Source: Aphodosoma sp045126975
GTDB taxonomy: Bacteria > Bacteroidota > Bacteroidia > Bacteroidales > Paludibacteraceae
Direction of reading: 5' to 3'
Assembly (NCBI GenBank): GCA_045126975.1
Contig: JBGVPL010000008.1
Coordinates: forward strand, 24,365 to 88,364
Length of the DNA stretch: 64,000 nucleotides
Every line of letters begins with the position of its first letter. Within the stretch, counting starts at the first letter, position 1. Both the position numbers and the translations under genes were made by a program. The notes below the pieces were generated by a model. That model was not told the DNA's origin and ran no database searches. It saw only the letters and a program-made list of their open reading frames with translations. Of this stretch, positions 53,526 to 61,470 are shown one piece after another.

Positions 53526-53811
53526 AGAAAAAAAAATAAACTCATACAAACATACATAGGACGTTTATACGACCTTAGTCTTTAACAACTAAGAATCTCG
53601 CAAATTCATAATCAAAGTTAAAGGGCTGAGCAAGATAGATGTCTCGTGATGTGTATATTTCAGTCAGATACTCTGCATGTCAACCCATGCCGAGCGTTTG
53701 ATGGTATATTCATATCTACGTGGGCTTCTGTATTGCTTGATCTCTGACTTTGATGGGCAATGCGAGAGCCTTTAGTTGTGGAGACAAGTAACAAAAGCTC
53801 CACGTTTTTTT
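53526..53811 (+). ncRNA. Structured ncRNA, copy B (paralogue of 9661-9345)
   Basis: About 286 nt. Hairpin CTTAG/CTAAG (53573-53593). CTCGCA (53597-53602) is complementary to TGCGAG (53761-53766). Local stem GTATTGC (53730-53736) with GCAATGC (53757-53763). Terminal hairpin GTGGAG (53778-53783) with CTCCAC (53798-53803), then GT7. Shared blocks with copy A: CTCGCAAATT, AGATGTC, ATGGTATA, CGTGGGCTTC, GGGCAATGCGAGAGCC, CCACGTTTTTTT. The T-run abuts the ATG of the HTH gene, so it may double as its leader. Confidence 0.78.
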
Positions 53812-54021
53812 ATGGTACACATTGGCAAACTCATCAAGCAAGAACTTGAAGCCCAAGAACGCACCCCCTCATGGCTCGCCCGCAAAATCAGTTGCGAACG
53901 CCCCAACATATACAACATCTTCGAGCGCAAAAGCCTCGACACCGACCTCCTTTTCCAAATCTCCAAAGCCCTCAACAAAGACTTCTTCGCCATCCTCTCC
54001 CAAGAACTCACAAAACCATAA
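53812..54021 (+). CDS. Small HTH (Cro/CI-like) DNA-binding protein
   Basis: 69 residues from ATG 53812 (MVHIGKLIKQELEAQER); the frame extends upstream into the RNA terminator and is not coding there. The helix-turn-helix is PSWLARKISCERPNIYNIFE, followed by KSLDTDLLFQISKALNKDFF. Short proteins of this type are common in Bacteroidales. The target is unknown. Base composition is richer in C than the neighbours. A TCAAAATAATTT hairpin terminator follows. Confidence 0.8.
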   Translation: MVHIGKLIKQELEAQERTPSWLARKISCERPNIYNIFERKSLDTDLLFQISKALNKDFFAILSQELTKP

Positions 54022-54025
54022 AAGC

Positions 54026-54068
54026 GTCAAAATAATTTACACAATCGTAAAATTATTTTGACACTTTT
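54026..54068 (+). terminator. Terminator after the HTH gene
   Basis: GTCAAAATAATTTAC, 6 bases, GTAAAATTATTTTGAC then a short T-run. Confidence 0.75.
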
Positions 54069-54094
54069 CTTTTTGCCCCCACCATAATAAAACT

Positions 54095-54102
54095 TAAATT
54101 TG
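54095..54102 (+). promoter_or_regulatory. -7 box (TAAATTTG) of the lipoprotein genes
   Basis: TAAATTTGCAC, about 130 bases upstream of the first lipoprotein ATG. Confidence 0.5.
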
Positions 54103-54231
54103 CACATGTGAATTAAAATAACGTAGGCATAAAAAAACTATTATACATTGACTTATATATCATAATAAAATAAACGGAAGAAGCCCAAAATCCAACAAAG
54201 AGTAGGCAAAATAAATTATTAACTTAACGTT

Positions 54232-55080
54232 ATGAAGAAATGTTATCTTTTTCTACTGTTATTGAGTATTGTATTTACTAGTTGTTCTACTTATCAGTAC
54301 TCTGCACGTCAAATTAATGTACTACATCAATCTATTGAAAGCCACGAACAAATGGCAAACATAGATATTGATTACACAAAGCAAGTTACAGCTACTTCAG
54401 AGTATCAACTCACACGCAAAGATGCAATTCAAGAAGCTGAATTTCTCTGTATTCAGCAATTTAAAATTGACGTAGTAGTTGATCCAATCGTAAAAGTGGA
54501 GTATAATCCTTTTAAATTTAAAAAACGCTATAAAGCAACTGTAATTGGCTTTGCAGGTATGTATAAAGAGGCTCCTACAAAGTTAGATAAATCTAAAGAA
54601 TACACTCTTGAAGAGATAGAAAAATATAAATTATTAACAGATCCAACATTCCCTCAATATTATTATAATAATGGAGAAAACGGAGATCAATATTATTTTG
54701 GACCAAAAACAGAAAACACAAAAAAAGAATCTTCGTCGTTTATTATGCAAAAAATTAACCATAGTAAGATAAATACTCCTAAAACTTATGATTATCAAAA
54801 ATCACTAAAGTTACGTAAAGCAGGCATTGGTTTGACTGTTTCAGGTGCAGTAATGATGTTAGGTCTTGGAGTTGGTTGTTATGTAGGAGGTCTTTATTCT
54901 TATTATTATGATGATGAACTACTTGCAACAGGCTCTACGTTTATGACTATTGGTAGTATAGCAATGGCTGCGGGAATTCCTATATTAACCATTGGAAGTA
55001 TACGTACAAAGAAAGCAAAAACAATGAATGTGACATTAAATGCATCTTCTAATAGCATAGGTTTTGGATTAACTTTTTAA
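54232..55080 (+). CDS. Lipoprotein of unknown function (paralogue of the next gene)
   Basis: 282 residues. Lipobox FTSC (Cys18) followed by STYQYSARQINVLHQS. Then DAIQEAEFLCIQQFKIDVVVDPIVKVEY and KRYKATVIGFAGMYKEAPTK. Two C-terminal hydrophobic segments (about 195-220 and 230-250) are separated by a Tyr/Asp-rich loop. The family is not recognised. The core DVVVDPIxKVE...KYKATxxGFAGxY is shared with the following gene, so they are diverged tandem duplicates. Confidence 0.78.
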   Translation: MKKCYLFLLLLSIVFTSCSTYQYSARQINVLHQSIESHEQMANIDIDYTKQVTATSEYQLTRKDAIQEAEFLCIQQFKIDVVVDPIVKVEYNPFKFKKRYKATVIGFAGMYKEAPTKLDKSKEYTLEEIEKYKLLTDPTFPQYYYNNGENGDQYYFGPKTENTKKESSSFIMQKINHSKINTPKTYDYQKSLKLRKAGIGLTVSGAVMMLGLGVGCYVGGLYSYYYDDELLATGSTFMTIGSIAMAAGIPILTIGSIRTKKAKTMNVTLNASSNSIGFGLTF

Positions 55081-55092
55081 AAGTAATATAAT

Positions 55093-55596
55093 ATGAAAAA
55101 GATTTTATTGTGCAATATTTTTGCTGTCGCTTTAATACTAAGTAGTTGTTCAACTTATCAATATACTTCGCGACAAACTAATATAGATAGAATGAATGTA
55201 ACTATGGCCCCTACAATTGTAGATGTGCGCCCTGATTATGCAAAACGAATCGAAGTAATTTCTAATTGGTGTAAAACTGAAAAAGAAGCTATGGATGAGT
55301 GTCGATATAATGCAATTATAAATAATCAAATAGATATAGTTGTTGATCCTATTTTTAAGGTCGAACGCAGAAAAGCTCAAGGACCTAAAAAATATAAAGC
55401 AACTTTAACAGGTTTTGCTGGATATTATGTTAATTCTCGGACATTATTTGAAGATATAGAAAAAATGAAGAATTTTTCACGTGAAGATATAGAAAAATAT
55501 TTAATTCTTCATAACCCTGAAGTTCTTAAATATATAAATACACAAGGGGATGTTGTAAATATTTATCACACAGAAAATGAATATACTGAAAAGTAA
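55093..55596 (+). CDS. Shorter paralogous lipoprotein
   Basis: 167 residues, 12 bases after the first. Lipobox LILSSC (Cys19), STYQYTSRQTNIDRMN, then DIVVDPIFKVERRKAQGPKK and ATLTGFAGYYVNSRT. It lacks the C-terminal hydrophobic segments of its paralogue. Function is unknown. The two are likely co-transcribed. Confidence 0.78.
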   Translation: MKKILLCNIFAVALILSSCSTYQYTSRQTNIDRMNVTMAPTIVDVRPDYAKRIEVISNWCKTEKEAMDECRYNAIINNQIDIVVDPIFKVERRKAQGPKKYKATLTGFAGYYVNSRTLFEDIEKMKNFSREDIEKYLILHNPEVLKYINTQGDVVNIYHTENEYTEK

Positions 55597-55678
55597 CTAT
55601 TCTGGCTATTATTAAAGATCAAAATACACAAAAAGAAGTTCCACAAAAAAAATATGAAAGTGGTATAAAAATTTCTCT

Positions 55679-55760
55679 GAAGTAATTAAATATAAGGATT
55701 TATAATCCACACAAAAAAAGAGACGCAATATTTTGCGTCTCTTTTTCTTTGGAAGTAATT
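55679..55760 (+). repeat. Palindromic repeat flanked by 9-bp direct repeats (possible small insertion)
   Basis: GAAGTAATT at 55679-55687 and at 55752-55760 encloses 64 bases that hold the hairpin AAAAAAAGAGACGCAA / TTGCGTCTCTTTTT (55713-55746). Removing one copy plus the insert joins an upstream frame (KWYKNFSEV) to the WG-repeat frame downstream. Confidence 0.65.
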
Positions 55761-56054
55761 GCATGGGTTGCAAAAGATGATAAATATTTTACTATAGACC
55801 AAAATAATGAAACAATATTCAAATTGAAAAAAGGATATGAACCTAAAGGAGACTTTCATGACGGATTAGCAATTGTATCAGAAGAAGGATGGTTCACACC
55901 TAAAGGCTATGTTAATAAAACTGGTGAATTTGTTATTCCTGTAAAATATGAATTAGCAAATGATTTTAAAAACGGAGTTGCATCGGTAAAAATTAAAGAT
56001 GGTAATTATATATATATTAACACAAAAGGTGAAGAAGTAGAAATTGACGATTAA
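55746..56054 (+). pseudogene. WG-repeat protein remnant, 5' truncated
   Basis: About 100 residues are readable with no ATG in frame; the only possible start near the 5' end is a TTG inside a hairpin T-run. WG-repeat (PF14903-type) units: GDFHDGLAIVSEEGWFTPKG, YVNKTGEFVIPVKYELAND, FKNGVASVKI. Intact WG proteins have many such units. It follows a palindromic insertion, and remnants of an upstream in-frame part can be read, so it is most likely a broken gene. A TTG-started short gene is the alternative. Confidence 0.65.
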
Positions 56055-56076
56055 TCACATTTAAATTAAAAAAAAT

Positions 56077-56586
56077 ATGAAAACAATTAAAATTATTTCG
56101 CTTGTAGCAATAGCTACATTAGTATTCTGCGCCTGCGGAGGCAAAAAACAACAAGAACAAAAATCAACAGTTGTTGAAACTACAGAACAAACTCAAACAT
56201 CAACTTCTTCAACAACATCATCAGAAACTACAACATCTACAACAACAAAAGATTGGGATTCTGTATTAGACCAATATGAAGCTTTTGTAGATGACTATAT
56301 TAAAGCTTTGAATAAAGCTACAAATGGAGATATATCAGTTTATACTGAAATGGAATCTTTGATGGAAAAAGCTGAAAATTTAGGTTCAGAATTAGATGCT
56401 GCTCAATCATCAATGTCTTCAGATCAAGTTAAACGTTATATGAATATTATGACAAAAATGACTAATTCAGCTGCAGATATGGCTACTAAATCTCTTGAAA
56501 ATGCAAAAGACATTGAAGAATCATTAGAAAATTATGAAGAAGATTTAGAAAATGCCCTTGATACCCTTGATGATCTTGACTGGTAA
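56077..56586 (+). CDS. Small lipoprotein with helical domain (DUF6591-like)
   Basis: 169 residues. Lipobox FCAC (Cys17), a Thr/Ser/Gln-rich linker (QTQTSTSSTTSSETTTST, 40-60), then a helical domain KDWDSVLDQYEAFVDDYIKAL to the acidic C-terminus ENALDTLDDLDW. It resembles DUF6591 proteins of gut Bacteroidales as I recall them. It is outer-membrane or periplasmic. Function is unknown. Confidence 0.72.
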   Translation: MKTIKIISLVAIATLVFCACGGKKQQEQKSTVVETTEQTQTSTSSTTSSETTTSTTTKDWDSVLDQYEAFVDDYIKALNKATNGDISVYTEMESLMEKAENLGSELDAAQSSMSSDQVKRYMNIMTKMTNSAADMATKSLENAKDIEESLENYEEDLENALDTLDDLDW

Positions 56587-56635
56587 TAACTTTTTATTTT
56601 TAATATTTTAATCTATAATCTTAATTTTTTTAATT

Positions 56636-56956
56636 ATGTCAGAACAAATTCAACAACAAACAGCTCCTAATGATGTAGCAGCATTAGTACTCGGCATCTG
56701 CTCTTTACTCTTTGGATGCTTTTTTGTAGGTTTCATTTGCGGTATTATAGGTGTTGTACTCGCAAATAAAGGATTAGCAGTATATCGCACAAATCCAACA
56801 ATGTACACTGGTTCAGGTATGCTTAGCGCAGGTAAAATAATGTCTGTTATCGGCATCATTTTTGGCGCAATATATATCATTTACTACATCGTTGCCGTTG
56901 CAATATTTGGAGCAGCAGGCTTTGCTTATCTTGATTTAATCGAAGGATTGATGTAA
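56636..56956 (+). CDS. Small membrane protein (DUF4190 / CCC-motif type)
   Basis: 106 residues with two hydrophobic segments (LVLGICSLLFGCFFVGFICG and IMSVIGIIFGAIYIIYYIVA) joined by a polar loop YRTNPTMYTGSGMLSAGK. This fits small inner-membrane DUF4190-like proteins. It is followed 3 bases later by the DUF2752 gene, suggesting an operon. Confidence 0.75.
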   Translation: MSEQIQQQTAPNDVAALVLGICSLLFGCFFVGFICGIIGVVLANKGLAVYRTNPTMYTGSGMLSAGKIMSVIGIIFGAIYIIYYIVAVAIFGAAGFAYLDLIEGLM

Positions 56957-56959
56957 TCA

Positions 56960-57238
56960 ATGAATATTGAGCAATATCTATTACCCTGTGCTTATAAACA
57001 AATATTTGGCATAGCTTGTCCTATGTGTGGCTTTCAACGCTCACTTTTATTACTTATAAATGGCAATATTTGGCAAAGCATAATAATGTTTCCCCCACTA
57101 ATACCTTTATTTATAGTAATAACCATTACCATAATAAGTTATTTCAAATATCACACAATAAATAAACGATCAATTAAAAGGCTATGGGTAATTATTTTGA
57201 TATTACTACTGTTTAATGGCATATATCAAAATCTATAA
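56960..57238 (+). CDS. DUF2752 membrane protein
   Basis: 92 residues. The signature CPMCGFQRS follows GIA, then two transmembrane helices (IIMFPPLIPLFIVITITII and LWVIILILLLFNGIY). The CPxCG element is diagnostic for DUF2752. Function is unknown. It ends the small-protein operon at a terminator. Confidence 0.82.
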   Translation: MNIEQYLLPCAYKQIFGIACPMCGFQRSLLLLINGNIWQSIIMFPPLIPLFIVITITIISYFKYHTINKRSIKRLWVIILILLLFNGIYQNL

Positions 57239-57249
57239 ATAATACAACT

Positions 57250-57290
57250 AAAATCGACCAAACACGGATTTTTCCAATTTGGTCGATTTT
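57250..57290 (+). terminator. Terminator after DUF2752
   Basis: AAAATCGACCAAA, 15-base loop, TTTGGTCGATTTT. Confidence 0.85.
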
Positions 57291-57334
57291 ATTATTTTGC
57301 ACAATTCTATGCCGAGAATCAAGGATTTTTGACA

Positions 57335-57355
57335 AAACAGATAAAAATATTTGCA
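57335..57355 (+). repeat. Outer 21-bp repeat of the ATPase module, left
   Basis: AAACAGATAAAAATATTT then GCA; it matches 59070-59090 with one mismatch. Confidence 0.6.
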
Positions 57356-57377
57356 TATACCAAAGAAAATCTGTAAT

Positions 57378-57464
57378 TTATTCAAAAAAATATGCTGTAT
57401 TGAATAAAAAAGTACCTTTTTTGTTCAATACAGCGTAAAAAGTGAATAAAATCAGTAAAATTAA
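57378..57464 (+). repeat. Long flanking repeat of the ATPase gene, left
   Basis: 47 bases (57395-57441) are identical to 58759-58805, and similarity extends on both sides to about 80 bases. It contains the hairpin CTGTATTGAA ... AAAAAAGTACCTTTTTT ... TTCAATACAG, a near-perfect palindrome. Confidence 0.88.
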
Positions 57465-58705
57465 AACTTATTTATCGGCAATACTTTGATTAAATATCCA
57501 TTACGTTCGATTGTTCGTTCTTCATTTTCTGTTATAATTATCAAATTATTGCATTTTAGCTCACCTGCACACTCTACAATACTATCAACCTCTCGTTTTT
57601 CTGTTTTTGGATTGCTCATATCATAACACACTTGTATAAGACTATCAATTACAACTCCTTTACGTGTTACAAAATCAACCTCTTTGTCATTACGCGAACG
57701 ATAATAAAACAATGTTTGCTCTGGATTATACCCACGTCGCATCAATTCGATAAACACTTGATTTTCTAACAAACGACCTAAATTTTGACCTAAATTAAAT
57801 GCTTTAGCCGCAACAAACCCATTATCAACAACATAAACCTTTTGCGGAGCTTTTTTCATTAGTTTCAACTTATTATTATAACGTGGCAAATAAAAGAACA
57901 AATATGGTTCGTTCAAATATCCCATATACTTCTTGGTTGTACTAACACTCGCAAAACCAAGACTATCAGCAACTTCATTAAAACTAAGCGGATTTGCAAA
58001 GTTAGAAACAAGATATAAAGCCAAATTATTTAAATCATTTATATTCCGCACATTATATCGTTTTGCAACATCTTTTAAAACAATAGAATCAAATAATGTA
58101 GAAAGATAATTAGTTGTTATTGTGCGAGTTTCAACAGTTTCAGGATAACCGCCATTTCGCAAGTAATCATCCTTTAAAACCTGTATTTTCACCTCATCAT
58201 GCATACTTGAATCAGAAACAATTACACCATTCCACGCCATTACCTCCTCTAAACTAAATGGTAATATCTCAATCTGAATATAACGACCAGTTAGAACCGT
58301 TGCCATCTCACTACTTAACAAATTCGCATTACTACCCGTTATTACCAAATTAAAACCATTGCGATATAATTTAGACACCCACAAATCCCAATTATCAAGA
58401 TTTTGCACTTCATCAAGCATTATATACTCATAATTAGGATAAACTTCAGCGAGCATAGCCATTACGATATCCTCATTCCATTGAGATAACAACATATTAT
58501 CATCAAAATTGAGATATGCGAAATTTTTATCCTTCAACATCAATAATGCTTGTGTTGATTTTCCTGCTCGACGAGGACCAGTAATAAGCTTTATTTGCTT
58601 TGTTGCAAGTAAAGCATTAAAATCATATTTCGAATGACGAGCAAGATAAGTGTGCGACAACAATCTATCACGCTCTTGACGCTGATTAAGTATTACATTC
58701 TTCAT
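57461..58705 (-). CDS. AAA ATPase of the AAA_14-DUF4143 family
   Basis: 414 residues from the ATG at 58705. Walker A GPRRAGKS (43-50), Walker B YIMLDEVQNLDNW (94-106), sensor LVITGSNANLLSSEMATVLTGR, then a DUF4143 domain (about 195-370) with LDSIVLKDVAKRYNVRN-type (LFDSIVLKDVAKRYNV) and FYYRSRNDKEVDFV. The KEVDFV stretch resembles a PD-(D/E)XK nuclease strand. Function is not established. These genes are patchily spread and often strain-specific. It has its own TAATTTTG box and lies between two long repeats. Confidence 0.88.
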   Translation of the reverse strand: MKNVILNQRQERDRLLSHTYLARHSKYDFNALLATKQIKLITGPRRAGKSTQALLMLKDKNFAYLNFDDNMLLSQWNEDIVMAMLAEVYPNYEYIMLDEVQNLDNWDLWVSKLYRNGFNLVITGSNANLLSSEMATVLTGRYIQIEILPFSLEEVMAWNGVIVSDSSMHDEVKIQVLKDDYLRNGGYPETVETRTITTNYLSTLFDSIVLKDVAKRYNVRNINDLNNLALYLVSNFANPLSFNEVADSLGFASVSTTKKYMGYLNEPYLFFYLPRYNNKLKLMKKAPQKVYVVDNGFVAAKAFNLGQNLGRLLENQVFIELMRRGYNPEQTLFYYRSRNDKEVDFVTRKGVVIDSLIQVCYDMSNPKTEKREVDSIVECAGELKCNNLIIITENEERTIERNGYLIKVLPINKF

Positions 58706-58727
58706 AAGCAAAATTTATTTCTCGGTG

Positions 58728-58758
58728 CAAAATTACACATTTTTATTCAAAAAAACAA
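58728..58758 (-). promoter_or_regulatory. Promoter of the ATPase gene
   Basis: TTG (58758-58756), 20 bases, TAATTTTG (58735-58728), on the minus strand, adjoining the right flanking repeat. Confidence 0.6.
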
Positions 58759-58828
58759 CTGTATTGAATAAAAAAGTACCTTTTTTGTTCAATACAGCGT
58801 AAAAAATAAATAAAATCGATAAAATTAG
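58742..58828 (+). repeat. Long flanking repeat of the ATPase gene, right
   Basis: Direct copy of 57378-57464: the 47-base core 58759-58805 is identical, with a few differences outside. Confidence 0.88.
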
Positions 58829-59120
58829 AGGATTTTGTTTGCTTTTATGAGTTTCGGACTACGCAGATAAATATAAGCCATATTATTTACCTTTTTAAAG
58901 ACTATTTGCATCAAGATGATAGTAAGTTTACAATAGAAACGTAAAATTTTACGAATTTATAGAGATAAAAACGGAAGCAAAATAGATAGAATAAAGGGAT
59001 TTTGAATATTTTGGGCTTATATTGAAAGTATTCAGTAGAAATAAAACACTGATAATCAATCAAATTATCAAACAGATAAAAATATTTACAAAAACATTTG
59101 GTCATTTCAAAAAAAAGCAG
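58829..59120. other. Gap between ATPase module and tRNA genes
   Basis: No gene seen. Contains the outer 21-bp repeat (59070-59090) that matches 57335-57355. The rest is AT-rich without recognised structure. Confidence 0.5.
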
Positions 59121-59128
59121 TAACTTTG
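59121..59128 (+). promoter_or_regulatory. -7 box (TAACTTTG) of the tRNA operon
   Basis: TAACTTTGC about 120 bases upstream of tRNA-Gly. The leader is long for a tRNA operon. Confidence 0.65.
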
Positions 59129-59250
59129 CATCCGCAAATGAGAGTTAAACCTCACACGCAACCAAGCGGAATTTTTGCAACAAGCGAAAACAATCAAGTT
59201 CACTTGAATTGTTGAGCATAGCAAAAATCTCGCAAAATTCAAAGAATTTT

Positions 59251-59323
59251 GCGGAAATAGCTCAGTTGGTAGAGCACAACCTTGCCAAGGTTGGGGTCGC
59301 GGGTTCGAGTCCCGTTTTCCGCT
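59251..59323 (+). tRNA. tRNA-Gly (GCC)
   Basis: 73 nt. Acceptor GCGGAAA/TTTCCGC, D-arm GCTC...GAGC, anticodon loop TTGCCAA (GCC), T-arm GCGGGTTCGAGTCCCGT. CCA is not encoded. The acceptor copies AAAATTC-flanked sequence just upstream. Confidence 0.97.
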
Positions 59324-59343
59324 CAACAAATTTAATAGTCCCT

Positions 59344-59427
59344 GCGCAGGTGGTGAAATTGGTATACACGCTACTTTGAGGGGGTAGTGGTCGCAAGGCC
59401 GTGTGAGTTCGAGTCTCATCCTGCGCA
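59344..59427 (+). tRNA. tRNA-Leu (GAG)
   Basis: 84 nt with a long variable arm (GTGGTCGCAAGGCCGT). Acceptor GCGCAGG/CCTGCGC, anticodon loop TTTGAGG (GAG), T-loop GTTCGAGTC. It lies 20 bases after tRNA-Gly in the same transcript. Confidence 0.97.
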
Positions 59428-59438
59428 CAAAATCTTTT

Positions 59439-59473
59439 AGAGATGCAATTTTTAATTGCATCTCTTTTTTTTT
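59439..59473 (+). terminator. Terminator of the tRNA operon
   Basis: AGAGATGCAATT, 3-base loop, AATTGCATCTCT followed by T8. Confidence 0.9.
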
Positions 59474-59604
59474 GCTAATTCAAGAAACATCTAACAAATC
59501 TAAACATTCTGGACAATCTACAGCATAAATATTTTAGAGGAATAGATATCAATAGTTTTATAAAAAATCATATAAATTTATTATGGTTTTTAAATATTTT
59601 TTTG

Positions 59605-59612
59605 TAACTTTG
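59605..59612 (+). promoter_or_regulatory. glnS -7 box (TAACTTTG)
   Basis: TAACTTTGCG, 46 bases before the glnS ATG. Confidence 0.65.
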
Positions 59613-59657
59613 CGAATTAATAGGTAAAATAGTTTTTTAAGTAAAAAGATAAATATT

Positions 59658-61331
59658 ATGTCAACTAAATCAGACGTTAAAGAAGAAAAAAAGAATTTGA
59701 ATTTCATCGAACAAATTGTGATGGGCGATGTAGAAAAAGGGTTGAATGGAGGTAGAGTGCAAACTCGTTTTCCACCAGAACCTAATGGTTATCTACATAT
59801 TGGTCACGCTAAAGCTATCTGCTTGGACTTTGGTATTGCTGAACGTTTCGGTGGAAAATGTAACCTCCGTTTTGATGACACTAACCCTGTAAAAGAGGAT
59901 GTTGAATATGTAGATTCAATCCAAGAGGACATCAAATGGTTGGGTTATCAGTGGGAGAATATTTATTACGCATCGGATTATTTCCAACAATTATATGATT
60001 TGGCTATTCGCTTCATCAAAGAGGGAAAAGCATACGTTGATGAACAATCGGCTGAAGAAATTGCAAAACAAAAAGGTACGCCTACTACTCCTGGTACGAA
60101 TAGTCCTTACCGCGACCGTTCGGTGGAAGAAAACCTTGATTTGTTTGAACGCATGAGCAAAGGCGAGTTCCCTGACGGTTCGATGATTTTGCGTGCAAAA
60201 ATTGATATGGCTCACCCAAATATGCACTTCCGTGACCCTATCATGTATCGCATCATCACATCACACCCTCACCACCGCACTGGCAATCAATGGAAAGTGT
60301 ATCCAATGTATGACTTTGCGCATGGCCAATCAGACTATTTCGAAGGCGTAACACACTCATTGTGTACACTCGAATTTGAGGTGCACCGTCCATTATACGA
60401 CTACTATATCGACCAATTTGCAACAGACGAATATCGTCCTAAACAAAGAGAGTTCAACCGTTTGAATATCACTTACACAGTGATGAGTAAACGTAAAATG
60501 TTGCAATTGGTACAAGAGGGCTTAGTTCGTGGTTGGGATGACCCTCGTATGCCAACTATCTGTGGTCTACGTCGTCGTGGTTATACTCCTGAAAGTATCC
60601 GCTCTTTCATCAACAAAATTGGTTATACTAAATATGAGGCTTTGAACGACGTATCGCTTCTTGAAGCAGCTGCTCGCGAAGACCTCAAACCACGTGCTAC
60701 CCGCGTATGTGCTATACTCGACCCTATCAAATTGGTTATCACTAACTATCCTGAAGGTGCAGTAGAAGAACTCGTAATGGAAAATAACCCTGACAATGAA
60801 ACAGCAGGAACACGCGTAGTGCCATTTGGTCGTGAAGTATATATCGAACGTGGCGACTTCCGTGAAGAAGCTGACAAAGACTTCTATCGTTTGAGCCCAG
60901 GTGGTCGTGAAGTACGTTTGAAAGGAGCTTATATCATTCAAGCAACTGGTTGTGAGAAAGATGCTGAAGGTAATGTAACAACAGTATATGCCACTTACGA
61001 CCCTAACACTAAATCGGGAACAGAAGGTGGTAACAAGAAAGTGAAGAGTACAATCAATTGGGTGGATGTAAATTCGAGCGTTGAAGCTGAAATCCGCCTC
61101 TACGACAGATTGTTTGCTGTTGAAAATCCTTCGGCAGAAGAAGGTGACTTCCGAGACTTGTTAAACCCTAACTCAATGCAAGTTATCACAGGTGCTCGCG
61201 TTGAAAAATCGTTGGCAGATGCTAAACCGGGCGATAAATACCAATTCTTGAAAATCGGTTATTTCAACACTGACCTTGATACTAAAGATGGTAAGTTGGT
61301 ATTCAACAGAACTGTATCGCTTAAAGGATAA
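59658..61331 (+). CDS. glnS: Glutaminyl-tRNA synthetase
   Basis: 557 residues; charges tRNA-Gln. Class I Rossmann motifs: LHIGHAK (HIGH at 47-50) and VMSKRK (KMSKS form, 275-280). RFPPEPNGYLHIGH and DDTNPVKEDVEYVDSI are typical of GlnRS rather than GluRS. The C-terminal anticodon-binding barrels follow (to LVFNRTVSLKG). The presence of GlnRS means Gln-tRNA can be made directly. Confidence 0.96.
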   Translation: MSTKSDVKEEKKNLNFIEQIVMGDVEKGLNGGRVQTRFPPEPNGYLHIGHAKAICLDFGIAERFGGKCNLRFDDTNPVKEDVEYVDSIQEDIKWLGYQWENIYYASDYFQQLYDLAIRFIKEGKAYVDEQSAEEIAKQKGTPTTPGTNSPYRDRSVEENLDLFERMSKGEFPDGSMILRAKIDMAHPNMHFRDPIMYRIITSHPHHRTGNQWKVYPMYDFAHGQSDYFEGVTHSLCTLEFEVHRPLYDYYIDQFATDEYRPKQREFNRLNITYTVMSKRKMLQLVQEGLVRGWDDPRMPTICGLRRRGYTPESIRSFINKIGYTKYEALNDVSLLEAAAREDLKPRATRVCAILDPIKLVITNYPEGAVEELVMENNPDNETAGTRVVPFGREVYIERGDFREEADKDFYRLSPGGREVRLKGAYIIQATGCEKDAEGNVTTVYATYDPNTKSGTEGGNKKVKSTINWVDVNSSVEAEIRLYDRLFAVENPSAEEGDFRDLLNPNSMQVITGARVEKSLADAKPGDKYQFLKIGYFNTDLDTKDGKLVFNRTVSLKG

Positions 61332-61333
61332 AA

Positions 61334-61372
61334 GAATGAGTAATGAGGAGTTAGGAATGAGGAATTAACAAA
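61334..61372 (+). repeat. GAATGAGTAATGAGGAGTTAG repeat after glnS
   Basis: GAGGAATGAG-family units (the sequence AATGAGTAATGAGG and AGGAATGAGG), next to a short TTCTAGATTATAAATC stretch. Confidence 0.65.
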
Positions 61373-61470
61373 TTAGTCTTTCTAGATTATAAATCTTATT
61401 CCGAAACTCTAAATTACCAAATAAAAGTAACTAATACACTAATAACTAATCCATAAAACACGAATCTATT

